Of a stretch of 64,000 nucleotides of DNA, positions 23,977 through 35,746 are shown in pieces (position 1 is the stretch's first letter; every line of letters begins with the position of its first letter). A program made the translations under genes and the position numbers. Under the pieces are notes generated by a model that was given only the letters and a program-made list of their open reading frames with translations, was not told the DNA's origin and made no database searches. This DNA comes from Piper betle. Its lineage: Eukaryota > Streptophyta > Magnoliopsida > Piperales > Piperaceae. Where the stretch lies: contig JAURVB010008882.1 in NCBI GenBank assembly GCA_033002965.1, positions 278,022 through 342,021 on the forward strand. The letters are read 5' to 3'.

Positions 23977-26264
23977 TTACACAACATTAAGTCCAACAGG
24001 AAGAGGGGGCACAGAAAAACCATCAGACGTAGTAGAATGCGATCCAATTGCAGTTGCATTGTTTGACATATTGGCATTAGTTGTTCCTTCAGTTGTTGTA
24101 GTTTTCAATGTGTTGCCACTTTGACTTGCTACAAAGGACTCTTCATCTTCATCATCACGCTTGTCAACATTAGTACCGAAGAAATTATCCTACATAGAAA
24201 CAATTCATACAGAACATCATAAATGTGATGTAAGCTTTATTTAAACTTACCAATGGTGATTGGTTGTCGCGTTCTCTAACCCACTCATCTAATCAGTCTT
24301 CTAGAGTCAAATGTTTACTAACTACATCATATTTGTGCCTCTATCTCAACTCTTTTTCTTTTACCCACATGTTGTAATGAACATATACATGATCATTTAC
24401 TCTCTTTCTTGCAAGTTGATTTCTTTTTTTGTATGTACTTGGTCAAAACTACTCCAATTACGTTCACAGCCCCATGATGTTGAAGTTTGACTAAGTATTC
24501 TAATAGCTATCTTTTGTAGTTCAAGGTAGCTTATACTATGTTGCTCCCACCATGATGCTACATTTGACAAGTTGATTTACATATAAGCTTGCTATAAAAA
24601 TGAAATGTGGATAAAGGTGGATTTTACCTGGATGAAGGACTTTCATAATGATAATTGTAGGAGAATGCCCAAAATTTCCTTCTACATATACAAAATCAGA
24701 CCACTGAAAAATATTAAAACAAAATTAATAATCATATTTAGTTATACATAAATATTTATATATAAAAATAAAAAATAATAGTACCTTGACCTACAAAGAT
24801 GCCATGGATCGAGCTACTTCATCGAGTTCCAAACAACAAATAACATCATTGAATGTACGATATACCTCAATTTATTTTTTCTAAAGTCTTTTGCATTTCA
24901 TCATAAACAAATGACATTGAAGGTCTTTCATCACTATCCACCAATCTCAAAAATCGAACAAGTGGCTCAGTTGTTTTATGTACAAATTCCACCTTCTTCC
25001 AAAAATTTGCACTTAAGACAATATTTTCAGCTGCTATTCCATCCTCATTTTTGCGAACTTCTATGATGAATACATTTTAGAGACAAATATATTTTTCAAT
25101 GTTTGCTTATGTTTTAGGAAACTAGCAAGCATCAAAAAGTGAGTAGCAAATCAAGTAGCTCCGGGTCTCGCCAATGCATGCCCATTTGTGAATTATTTCT
25201 TATAAGAGCCAACAACCATGAGTAGTTGTATATTAGTTTTGTGACTTTTTGTGCATTCATAATGCATGTTCCAACTTTCTTGATTTTTGCAAAATCTTTA
25301 AGGATGAAGTTTGTGATCTCTTATGTTCTGGCATCTTCCCGACAGCTTTGTATGCCGAAGCATTATCAGTAATGACCTGCACAATGTTTTACTCCCCAAC
25401 TTCTTCTACTACTTTGTATAGTAAACCAAACAAATACAAAGCATCCTTTTTTTGTCTGAAGCATAATTGATCCAAGGAAATACATTCCTCTTGGGCAGTA
25501 AACTAGAAAATTAATCAGAGTTCTACAAGATTGATTGGTCCACCCATTAGACATAATAGAATAGCTTGTTGTCTTCCAATATACTTTTATATCCTTTAAG
25601 CTAGCATTTATAAAAGCCACTTCATCAGTAAGAAGTTTACCTAATAAAGAACCTCTTCCTGGAGGTTTTATCCCTTGACCAATGTATGTACCTGCAACAT
25701 CAATCATTTTATGAAAGTAAGGTGACTCTATAATATGGAAAGGAATGGTATAATGATAGAAGAATTGAGCAATGGCTGTGTGCAATTACTCTTTTGCCTT
25801 CTTTTCTATTGCCGTAGAAATTCTTATTTGCTTTGATGTACTCTTCTTTTCACTTTTAACAAAAGATGTTTTCCTCTTCCCTGTAGACCTAGAGGACCCA
25901 ACATCTTTTTGTTTAATTTGCTCCTAAACTTCAATCTCTTCTATATCTGACTCATTCAAACCATATGACCATATTTTTCTATAATCTTTTCTTTTTCTTT
26001 TTTGGCCTTTTCTACACTTTTGAAATAGTCTTTCATTTTTTGTACATATACTTCAGGAACTTTTTTACAAGCAGCAGCATTTACTTTGATTCCAGCAATA
26101 TATTGCTTAAAGCGATATACCCCTCCACTTATGACTTTTTTACAAAAGTTATAGGTTACTTGCTTTTTAGATGCGTCAACTGGTGTGCCATATTCCCAAT
26201 CAATATCCATCTTCCCTATGATAAATCTGGCACTGATAAAAAATACAATAACAACTAAATTCAA
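23977..26264 (-). pseudogene. hAT transposase (BED zinc finger, DUF659, C-terminal dimerisation domain), broken
   Basis: The minus strand reads a plant hAT transposase in order. The BED-type zinc finger is at about 25960-26220 (DIDWEYGTPVDASKKQVTYN, then FCKKVISGG, VYRFKQYIAGIK and CKKVP). A DUF659 domain is at 25420-25785 (FFYHYTIPFHIIESPYFHKM, LLTDEVAFIN, SIMSNGWTNQ, RTLINFLVYCPRGMYFLGS). The hAT dimerisation region is at about 24200-24500 (IRILSQTSTSWGCERNW, then VHTKKRNQLA). The C-terminus ends HSTTSDGFSVPPLPVGLNVV with a stop at 23977. It would excise and reinsert the element by cut-and-paste. Stops and frameshifts between the domains mean this copy is inactive. A splice acceptor-like TTATCAGTGCCAG lies just 5' of the start ATG, suggesting an intron in the leader. 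Confidence 0.85.
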
Positions 26265-27110
26265 AATCTAAGTGAGTGCCAAAATGGCAGGATAGCGTGG
26301 GATCATAAATTAAATTAAACAACCATCAAGTAGGCGTATGACAACGTTAAATCATATATCAAAACAAACAACAAATCTGCACGATATAGAATTTGTACCA
26401 AAAATAGTATCTAAATTCAAAATCATATATTAGAACAAACAAGTCTGCACAATATAGAATTTATAACATAAACAGCAGCTCAAATCAAATGTGCTAAGTC
26501 TGCACAATATAGAATTGATAACATAAACAGCAGCTCAAATCAAATGTGCCAGACACAGCCCAAATGTGTAAAATGTTGAATTTGTTCAAGACACCGCCCT
26601 TGCTTGCATTCAAATCAAAGTAAGCAAAAATCAACCATCAACAATGCCACAAACAAGTCTGCACAATATAGAATTTATAACAGAAACAGCAACGCATTTC
26701 AAATCAAATGTGCCAGACACAGCCCCTGCATTCAAATTAAAGTATGAACAAACAGCAGCTCAAAATTATAAACTAGATCAAAAACCAAATGTGTAAAATG
26801 TTGAATTTGTTCCAGACACAGCCCCTGCATGTGTTCAAATCAAAGTAAGCAAAAATCAACTATCAAAAATGACACAAACAAAAAATCATACAACAGCGAC
26901 TTGATAATTGAGATCATAAATTATAATAATCAACCATCAACAACGCCAAAGACAAGCAAAATTGAAGTTGTGATTGGGATTGTTCAACTTTGATTTGAAA
27001 AATCAAAGTAAGCAAAAATCAACCATCAACAACTTTGAATTTGTTCAAGACACAACCCCTACCATAAACAACATCTGAAAGCACCAAATTGAAGTTAGAT
27101 CGAACAGGGA
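26265..27110 (-). repeat. Irregular tandem repeats in the hAT leader/intron
   Basis: Overlapping repeats built from GTCTGCACAATATAGAATT, AACAGCAGCTCAAATCAAATG, GACACAGCCCCTGCA and AAGTAAGCAAAAATCAACC recur at least four times between 26420 and 27050, with variable spacing. They are non-coding. They lie between the transposase start and the hAT 5' end, so they are probably an untranslated leader or intron. Confidence 0.7.
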
Positions 27111-27684
27111 AAAGCATAAAAATTTTCAAAAAAAAAATTGCAAAGGTGTCGGTAGAGCGAACAGGAGGGGCTCACACGAGGATGACACCGGAGGGAGGCC
27201 GAGGCACACAGGGGCAGCGGCAGAGGGAATGCCGAGTCACAAGGGGGGAGGCCGACGCACATGGGGAGCAGAGGAGGGAGTGGCGAGGCCCATGGGAGCA
27301 GCGGCGGAGGGAGGCTGAGGTACACGGGGTTGGCTGGAGGGAGAGGCGGCGGCGGAAGGGCAGAGGGAGGGCAGCAGCGGACGGGCTGATGGAGGGGGGA
27401 GTTAGATTTTAAGTTTTTAAAATTTCAATTATATTTTTACCATGCTTAAATAATTTTGTTATTAACATACCTAGGGCGTTTTTGTCATTTACCCATAAAA
27501 CTCATTCTTCCCAATTCACGCTGATTTGAAATCGGTTATGAATCGGTTGGAATCTGTACGAATTGGCCAATTCAATGACCGTTTTCTTAAATAACTGATT
27601 CACTTGGTATTTCGGATCGGATTGCTTCAGATCCGAGTTAAATCAGCCAATTCCAAGTGGAATCGGCCAATTTTTTCATCACTA
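27111..27684 (-). mobile_element. 5' end of the hAT element with GC-rich purine block
   Basis: A GC-rich plus-strand-purine block (27150-27405) is followed by AT-rich DNA and by subterminal repeats of AATCGG/CCGATT words ending at CATCACTA. The same arrangement occurs at 33770-34365. The long plus-strand frame here (27089-27412) is low complexity and not a gene. Confidence 0.65.
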
Positions 27685-27774
27685 ACTCAAACCATACCGC
27701 AACATAACATTCCATACAACATGCATTTTGAAGATTAGTCGTCTTAATAGTACAAGGATTCAACTTTAATACTG

Positions 27775-29342
27775 TGTAATACCCTATTATTCGGTCTAAG
27801 GGAAGACCAAATTATGATGTTATAATCTGGAAGCTATTCATTGGGTTAATATTGTACAAACTTTACAGAGCAAATCTCAACCCTCAAGGTGGCTTTAAAC
27901 AGATGTCATACTGTATTTTCATACAATGTATGCTGATCATACTACCATAGGAAGGTTCTTAGCATACAAGCTCGTAATATGACCACTCTAAGTTACAGAA
28001 GAAGGGGCACCTCCCCAACAACTTAGAAGGTGACTTTACAATATAGATGGTCACTCCAAACTAAAGAAGAGGCACACCCCTATTATAGTTAAGAAGTTAA
28101 GCTTTTTAAAATACATGATCTAGTTCTTAGGCTTAGTTTCAACCTTGAATTAGGTATTTATATTACTTCATGTTGATGATCTTGCAGTAATATAAACATT
28201 GAGTCATGGTCATTTGTTCCACATACCGCACAGGAGTAATTTAAAAGCACAAATGAATCATTGGATGACAGGGCATCATACCCTAACTCCTAGTCTTCAC
28301 GTGGGTTCCTCACACAGTATGAACCATAAGCTCTTCCCACCCACGTTACTCTAACACACAACTGCAACTAACTATATTTCATGTACATAAATTGGTCCTC
28401 ATCATATTCCATGACTTTGAGAGTTACACACCGTATAAACAATCGTTAGAATACCCCAAAGTTATACACATGACAAAATGATGAAACTAAATCCTATGTG
28501 CTCTAACATAGAGATATACATGGCAAAAATTCACCAAAAATACATACAAGCAAGCATAACACCAAAACTGACATGCAAACATTGGGAAGGAGGGGAAATG
28601 AGAGACCTTTTACCTCAAAAGTGCTAAAGGGAGGCCTCTTTAGGCTTTTTGCCCTAAGAGCTATGATCTATAGGCTTTGGCTAGGCTCATAGAGGGCTAG
28701 GAAGGGCCTAGGGTGGCTATGGAGGAAGTGGGGTGGAGAGGGAAGAGGCAAGGATCAGCACGAAGAAGCAAAGTCATGAAAATAGTGTAAAAAGCCTTCT
28801 ATTTATAGGCTAGAAAACAGTTTGGTGCAAGCTCACTAGCCTCTACCAAGCCAGACCACAGAAAGTCAGAAAATTAGAGCACGTAGTCGCTCAATTGAAC
28901 TTCACTAAACAACCAATTGTTCAAGATTTTCTTACACAAAGGCGCTGGGCGGGCACAAATGCGCAAGGACCAGAACCCTAATCGACCAATTTTACAACAA
29001 AGGGTGTTGGAGTGCGCCTTTACACTAGAAATAATTCATGTACACGTAGGATATTAACAATAAGGCGGTTGGGTGGACCTCAAGAAATGCGTTGAGGATC
29101 CCACAGGGGCTATGATTATATTACTCGAAAAGGGTTTCAAATACACGGCAAATAAACTAGACTAGCAATAAACTTGGTTCTAGGCCTAACTAGACTTGAC
29201 ATAACCGAAAAATCGAAAATAAAAATTGCGGTGATGTAGCGTTCAACCAGGTCGACCAAATACTAGAAGAGGCTAGGGATCTTGGCTCAAGCACACCGTA
29301 CCATGCACATACTCATGATGAAAATTTCTAGACACACCACTC
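27775..29342 (-). mobile_element. 5' LTR (family 3) of the minus-strand Ty3/gypsy element
   Basis: Homologous along its length to 11526-12795. Shared landmarks include TTATAAT.TGGAAGCTATT near 27825, ATACAATGTATG.TGATCATACTACCA near 27925 and TTCTATTTATAGGCTAGAA near 28800. The minus-strand end is GGGTATTACA (27775). The high end breaks off around CACACCACTCGGTC (29332-29345), where another family-3 LTR begins. With 11526-12795 it brackets gag and protease, so the original element spans about 11526-29342. Confidence 0.7.
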
Positions 29343-29513
29343 GGTCCGAGAGTGGGCCGAATTGTGATGTTATAATTCGGAAGCTATCGTTGAACTAGTA
29401 TTGCACAAACATTATAGAAGTAGATCTTAACCATCAAGGTAGCTTAAGGCAAACATCATACTTGATTTTCATATAATTCATGCTGACTATACTGCCATAG
29501 GAAGGTTCTTATC

Positions 29514-31242
29514 TGTAACGACCTAGCCATTTGTCACAATATTGTGGGCCTAGCTAGCCAAGTGTTACTCACAATTAAGCAAATATGTCTAACATTTTTT
29601 TTAACAAAAACATATATAAAGATCCCACAATCTTAGACCATTTCCCAGTAGCCACACTTATTTCTCAAATAAATAATAACAGGAGTCCTCATATTTATTT
29701 TGCTTCATGCCCTGGTTGTCAATCACCTACTTTCGTATCTGCACACCTGCGGAGGCAATTCCGCGTTAGTGATTACAACACTAAGTAGTATAATAGATAA
29801 AACAAATCAAGTACATTCCACTATTTCCTTATGTTTATTTTAATATGCGGTGGAGCTCCGCTATACTCCAAAACAATGCAGAGGAGGTATCCGTTGTGAT
29901 CCGCACACCCCGGCCGTAGCCCTTTTGTGGGGAGGCTACCACTACTGTCTCTAGTGCCAGTGCCTCACACACCCCGGCCGAAGCCTTTTTGTTGGGAAGC
30001 TATCACTGCACTTGGGTGATTGCTATGCCCCGTTTGTGGGGAAGCTCTCACTACCAATTCTAGTGCCAGTGCCTCGCACACCCTGGCCGTAGCCTTTTTA
30101 TGCGGAGGCTATCATTGCACTCAGGTGAATGCTACGCCCCGTTTGTGGGGACGCTTTCACTGCCAATTCTAGTGCCAGTGCCTCACACACCCCGGTCGTA
30201 GCCTTTTTATGGGGAGGCTATCACTGCTCTCAGGTGAATGCTACGCCTCGTTTGTGGGGAAGCTCTCACTGCCAATTCTAGTGCCAGTGCCTCACACACC
30301 CCGGTCGTAGCCTTTTTATGGGGAGGCTATCACTACACTCCAGTGCGATGGAGGAATCGTTGTGCCTCGCTCACCCTGGCCGTAGCCTTTTTATAGGGCG
30401 GCTATCACTACTCCAAAATAATGTCGATGCATTACACAATTTACGCACATAATACGACCCCATGTCAGACTGAGTCAATTCTTTGACCCCAGTTGCACTC
30501 GGTGCATGGTGGTCGAATCTGGGCTCAGGCCGACCTAGGCTACCAACAAGGAAAGTACAATGTTCTACCTATTATACGTACCTGACTTGTGATTTTGTTT
30601 GACTGTGACCCGTGAACGCTAATCTGAATGAGGGCATAAAATTATACATTAGTATAATTTTATTTTGCATGAACCTATATGCAACTTACATGAGTAATAT
30701 ACTATCAATTTTAAATGATGTAATTAGTTCATGTTAGTCTTCATTCCTTATTAAATTTTCAGCAATTCTAATGATAATTAATTATTATCGTGTCCATTTA
30801 CAAAACAACTAAGCAATCGACAAGAACCTCATGCATAAGACGCTGGAGATCTAGCAACTTGGCAGGGCATCTTCAACAAACCTTGCATGTAAGAATCCTA
30901 ATGGAAACAAATAAGATGAGGGATGAAATACTCACACAGTAATGGGGAGGTCGCCTAGGACGGAGATGAGGGATGAAATACTCCCTCCTCCTGCATATAT
31001 ATACACTTTAACCATTCCCTCCATTAAGTTCTCATACCCCATCATCCATTGGTATTTCCTAGGTTCAACGAGCCCCTTCATTAAATTCTCACACCCCATC
31101 ATCCATTCATGAATAGGTATTTTCTAGGTGACCTTAAGTCGAACCATGACCGGTTGACTTGATAACCAACCATATTGGTTCATCTATATTTATTTCATAA
31201 TATTTAGGTTCAAGTCTTGTAATAAAAGTCATGGTTTTTACA
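29514..31242. mobile_element. Solo LTR of family 1 (copy C) with TTATC target duplication
   Basis: Starts TGTAACGACCTAGCC, ends GTCATGGTTTTTACA, and is flanked by TTATC at 29509-29513 and 31243-31247. The family-3 LTR sequence resumes right after it, which proves the borders. It shares with copies A and B the GGAGGCAATTCCGCGTTAGT, GACTGAGTCAATTCTTTGACC and ATAAAATTATACATTAGTAT blocks. A TATA-like GCATATATATACACT lies at 30993. No coding capacity. It contains the ~110-bp minisatellite at 29900-30420. Confidence 0.9.
29900..30420. repeat. ~110-bp minisatellite inside the solo LTR
   Basis: About four to five units, each with CACACCCCGG.CGTAGCC, TTTTTATGGGGAGGCTATCA, AGGTGAATGCTACGCC, CGTTTGTGGGGA and CAATTCTAGTGCCAGTGCCT in that order. 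The first and last units are partial. The other family-1 copies show no comparable expansion. Confidence 0.85.
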
Positions 31243-32080
31243 TTATCTTACAAGCTCATAATATAAGCACTTCGAGTTACGAAAGAAGTAGCACCTCCCC
31301 AACAACTAAAAAGTGACTTTATACTACAGATGATTACTCTAAACTAAGAAGAGGCACACCCCTACTATAGTTAAGAGGATGATATTTTTAGAATGAATGA
31401 TCTAGTTCTTAAACTTACTTCTAACCTTGAGTTAGGTATTCTTATTACTTAATGATAATGATCTCGCAATAACGTAAACACTGAGTCGTGGTCACTTGTT
31501 CAATAAAAACTACAGGAGTAATTTAAAAACACAGATGCATCATCAGATATTAGGGCATCATACCCTAACTCCCAATCATCGCATGGGCTCTTCAAGCAGT
31601 ATAAACTATAAGCTTCTCTTAAACACATGGCTTTAACAGACACACAACTACAACTAAACATATTTTGTGTACATAAATTTCTCCTTGTTGTGTTCTATAA
31701 CTATGAGACTTAAGTACCCTATAAATAATCATTAGAATGCCCCAAAGTTATACACATTAAAAAATGATAAAACCAAGTTGTACGTACTCCTAACTAAGAG
31801 ATATACATGGCAAAAATATACCAAAAATACATACATACAAGCATAACACCCAAACAGACTTACCAACGCTCATAAGGAGTGGAAAGGAAAGACATTGTAC
31901 CTCACATGGGCTAAGGGGAGGTCTTTTAGGATTTTTACCCCGAAACCTACAACCCTTAGGCTTTGACTAGGCTAGGAGAGGGCTAGGAAGGGCCTAGGGA
32001 GGTTGTGGAGGAAGTGGGTAAGAGAGGGGAAGAGGCTAGGGTCACAGTGAAGAAGCAAATGAGTGAAAATGGTAAGGAGA

Positions 32081-33009
32081 GCTTATATCACATTGACTAG
32101 GCATGTAAAATGGACATAAAGTAAACCCAAGTTGGGTTGTAGTTTACAATGTCGAAGTTGACTTATTAATATGTTTTTTTATAAGAAAAAAAATAGTTGA
32201 CTTTATTTTGGTTTATAAAAAGCCAGACAAGCAAGCAAAATTAATAGCTAAACCATTGGGTATATTGCTAGCATCATTAGATATATGTAAGATAAAATAA
32301 CCAATAATATAAGATATGGTTAGACGAGAAACTTATGAGACAATTTTTTTAAGGCAAACTAATGTTAAGATTTCTTCTCCGCAAAATTTTTTATGCTATG
32401 CCATTTTGGCATTTTCCTAACTCCAAATTGACTTGTAAGCACCAAACATTACATATTGTCAATACTCTCATTTTATAAATCATTTATAATCCATAAATCA
32501 ATCCTTCAATTATGACCAAGTCTCTAGTCTGCTTAGGCCTTCATGCCTTCTGTATATGCCCAAAAGATTCATGTCAACCTACTTCTTTAGTAAATAATTG
32601 GAGTCCAACTTTATTGGTCGGCTAAAAAGCAAATTTGGGCCTTGTCATGAGCTGAGAAGATGACACTGCCAACTGACAACTTAGATATCATGCATTAAAT
32701 CTCACATACAGCCATCCTTTGAAATTTCAATATTTTTTTATGATATATAACTAAATCTCTAATTTTGATTAGTCATTCAGAAAAAAAATTATCCAAATCC
32801 ATCAAATTGCCTTCACTTGCTAAAAAGTAATGTTATTTAAACATTTTCGAAAACACAATTGTGTAACTCTCCCTGTTTGTCACGAATATATTTACGAAAA
32901 CATAATTACGAGAGGTTTTAGGTTCAAATATGATCATGAGATTTCTCTCAACCTTTTTTCCCCTTTTTGTGATTTTACTAATTTCAGCTATCAAATTCGA
33001 AGGACATTT
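32081..33009. other. Intergenic, no gene seen
   Basis: AT-rich sequence between the truncated family-3 LTR and the second hAT fragment. No conserved frame was recognised. Confidence 0.5.
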
Positions 33010-34365
33010 ATGATTTTTTTTATAAAAGTTACAGGTAACTTGTGTTTTGTATACATCAACTGGTGTGTCATATTCCTAACCAAAATCTATCTTCTCTATG
33101 ATAAATCTGGCACTGATAAAAAATACAGTAATAGCTAAATTCAAAATCTAAGTGACGGCTAAAATGACAAGATAGCGTGAGATTATAAATTTAATCAAAC
33201 AACTATCAAGTAGGATAGTGACAACATCAAATCATATATTAGAACAAACAACAAATCTGCACACTCATGATACCATATCAAAATTTAGAGCAAAAAATTT
33301 TTTCACACTAATGATACCATGTCAAAAGCTGCACACTGATGATATCATATCAAAATTTACAGCAAAAAAAAAAATTGCACACAGATGATACCATATCAAA
33401 AATTGCAGACTAATGATATCATATCAAAATTTATAGCGAAAATTTTTTTACACACTGATGATACCATGCCAAAATTTTCACACAGATGATACCATACCAA
33501 AATTTACAGCAAAAAAAAATTGCACACTAATGATACCATAACCAAATTTAGAGCAAAAAAAAAATTTCACACTAATGATACCATGTTAAAATTTGCACAC
33601 TTATAATACCATGTCAAAATTTACAGCAAAAAAAAGTTGCACACTGACGATACCATATCAAAATTTACAGAAAAAAAAATTTGGACACTGATGATACCAT
33701 ATCAAAATTTGCACATTGATAATACCATATCTAAATTTTTACCAAGCATAAAAATTTTCAAAAAAATTGTAACTTTACAAACGATGCTAGAGGGAAGGGC
33801 AGCGGTAGACCAACGGAGGGAGGGCAGAGGCAAGGGGTGTTGAGGCAAGGGGTGGCACACGGGGTTGGCGGGAAGGTGCGGTGGCAGATGACCAGAGGGA
33901 AGGGGCGGTGGTGGGCAGAGGGAGGGCGGATGCAAGGGGTGGCCGATTTCTTCACACGGGTCGGCAGTGGCAGCAGAGGGAGGGGTGAGGCTGGACGGAG
34001 GGGCGAGGTCGGTGGCGGTATATAGGCAAAGAGAGGGATTGACGGCGGCAAACTAGTGGAAGGAGGGAGGGAGGTAGATTTTAGGTTTTTAAAATTTTAA
34101 TTTCAATTTTACCCATGCTTAAATAATTTATTTAATATCATACCAAAGGTATTTTTGTCATTTAGCCATAAAAATCGATTCTTCCCAATTTACCTAGATT
34201 CCAAATCAATTTTGAATTAGTCAGAAACAAGGTGAATCGGCCGATTCGGCGGCCGATTTATAATTACCCAATTCGCCTTCCAAATCGGATCAGATCACTC
34301 CAAGTCTAATTTAAATCGACCGATTCTGAGTGGAATCGGCCAATTTCTACATCTATGGGTGGCTA
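33010..34365 (-). mobile_element. Second hAT 5'-end fragment (same family as 15488-27684)
   Basis: 33010-33170 matches the region around the transposase start at 26140-26290, including the AAAGTTACAGGTAACTTG-like piece of the BED finger and GATAAATCTGGCACTGATAA. The start ATG is changed here. 33770-34365 matches the hAT GC-rich block, the CCATGCTTAAATAATTT stretch, and the AATCGG/CCGATT subterminal repeats ending GAGTGGAATCGGCCAATTTC. The rest of the transposase is missing. Confidence 0.75.
33250..33740. repeat. Irregular 25-50-bp tandem repeats (GATGATACCATATCAAAATTT)
   Basis: About fourteen units alternate between a short form (CACACTGATGATACCATATCAAAATTT-like) and a longer form with AGCAAAAAAAAATTT attached. 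They are non-coding, and the array is absent from the corresponding part of the other hAT copy, which has different repeats. Confidence 0.8.
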
Positions 34366-35460
34366 AGTGGGTTACTAAGAATATTACCTTGTAAAAAAAT
34401 AGTAAGAGCTCTCTTAGTTTAGTCTTAGATATTTAGATACATGTTTTGAATTGACTTGAATTGAATTACCAAATAGGCATTTGGTGACCACATCTTATAA
34501 TTAAAATTTTACTGACTTTCTTCTAAAACCAAACTGAAATGTCGATTTAATAACAAAATAATCGAATGGCATTATAAGTTATAAAAGTTGATTTTTTTAA
34601 TTATTTAATCAACAACTTTCCATTTTTATCAAAAATACACATATAAAAGATAATTCTGAACACATATATATCATATTTAACATATCAAAATAAAATAAAA
34701 ACTAAATATTTGAAAATAATCAATATAATACAAAGATTTAAAACATATTTTTAAAATTTAATTATTTTGATTAATTAGTTCGGTCCAATTTTGAACTAAG
34801 ATATCGATATCTATTTAGGTTTGTCATAGTTCTATAAAAAATTTAACCGAATTAGCATGAAACTTAACTAAATTGATAATTTGGTTTGGTTTTTTATTTT
34901 TACATAGTTCTGCTCACCCTAATGGATGTGCTTATCAATATTTTTAAAAAATGAGTATGTGCTTCTGTTTATTATATATATTCATCAAATAACACTATAA
35001 CAAAAAAAAAGAAAAGAATGGAGATGTGTGCAATGTCTCGTGAAACTGCCTTATCTAGCTCACTAATAATACGTCACACACGTGAATCCTACTCATAACT
35101 TGTATTCTTTCCTGTGGTTGTTGACACCTAGCCATTTCCCACGACTGCTTCACACATCTAAATTCAAAACAAAATAGGAGAATCTCCCATCTAGTATCGA
35201 AAATAACCTAGTATCGTGCAGTAACAATCATGCCTATCAACCCCACCTTAATTAAAAAACCATTATTTATTTTTTTAACTATGGTGAATGATAACAATCC
35301 TAAAATTAGATTGCACCAAACTTTGAAGCCTATGGCTGAAATGAAAACCACCAAACAAAATAAAAAAGAGAGAGAAAGGGAGTTGCAACCACGCAACTGG
35401 CACAAAAAATACAAAGAAACAGAGAGCAACGTTCCAACTCCAAAACCTTCTTGGCCTCTT
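34366..35460. other. Upstream intergenic region of C4H with a dispersed repeat remnant
   Basis: 34500-34915 contains words (GGCATTATAAGTTATAAAAG, TTAGTTCGGTCCAATTTTGAA, AAGATATCGATA) shared in the same order with 43790-44045 on the other side of C4H, so this is an old dispersed element. 35000-35460 is non-repetitive and is probably distal C4H promoter. Confidence 0.45.
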
Positions 35461-35570
35461 GCTTTACCTACCCCCACACTTCTCTCCCCGCCGTCTGTTG
35501 CCGTCGCTTCCAACCAAACTCCGTCCAATCCACCGTCTTCTTCCACCAACTCCCTCTTTCTCCTATAAAT
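35461..35570 (+). promoter_or_regulatory. C4H core promoter: AC elements, box A and TATA box
   Basis: ACCTACC (35466-35472) is an exact AC-I/box-L type MYB site. CCAACCAAACT (35510-35520) is an AC-II/box-P-like site, directly followed by CCGTCC (35521-35526), the box A motif described in PAL, 4CL and C4H promoters. TATAAAT at 35564-35570 lies about 180 bp before the ATG, leaving a leader of about 150 nt. This combination fits lignin/phenylpropanoid control by R2R3-MYB factors. The binding is inferred from motif matches only. Confidence 0.65.
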
Positions 35571-35746
35571 CAATCTCCTCCTACCCACCACCTTCTACAG
35601 AGTTTAGCTACCTCTCGTCCACTCCCCACCCAACACCATACCTACCCTTCTACTCTCACCTTCCTCTCCCTGTTTTTGTTTGTGGGTATAACACGGTGTT
35701 CTTGGGTCGTTGCACCAAGTAGGGAAGCCAAACTTGGTGCTACACC

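Larger units (their letters stand above)
15488..27684 (-). mobile_element. hAT transposon, transposase on minus strand, heavily interrupted
   Basis: Both ends carry related words built around AATTGG and AATCGG/CCGATTCC (15500-15600 and 27530-27684). The flanks share ACTCAAACCAT (15480-15490 and 27685-27695), which contains the 8-bp target duplication expected for hAT elements. Inside is a transposase of the BED zinc finger/DUF659/hAT dimerisation class. Without the LTR insertions (15957-23936) the element would be about 4.2 kb, a normal hAT size. It sits in the untranslated leader of the family-3 Ty3/gypsy element, between gag and the LTR at 27775. The terminal repeats are imperfect, and the left end in particular is not certain to the base. 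Confidence 0.7.
29343..32080 (-). mobile_element. Additional family-3 LTR copy, split by a solo LTR
   Basis: 29343-29508 matches the low-coordinate end of the family-3 LTR (TGTGATGTTATAATTCGGAAG). The homology resumes at 31248 (ACAAGCTCATAATATAAGCA) and runs to about 32080. The intervening 29514-31242 is the solo LTR. Joined in tandem with 27775-29342, this suggests LTR-LTR recombination or two adjacent insertions. Confidence 0.7.

Noticed and set aside
27089..27412. 107-codon plus-strand frame
   Set aside because: Purine-rich low-complexity block in the hAT leader. The related copy at 33781 does not keep the frame.
29900..30420. CRISPR-like regular repeats
   Set aside because: Units are contiguous diverged minisatellite copies of about 110 bp with no unique spacers, in a plant LTR.
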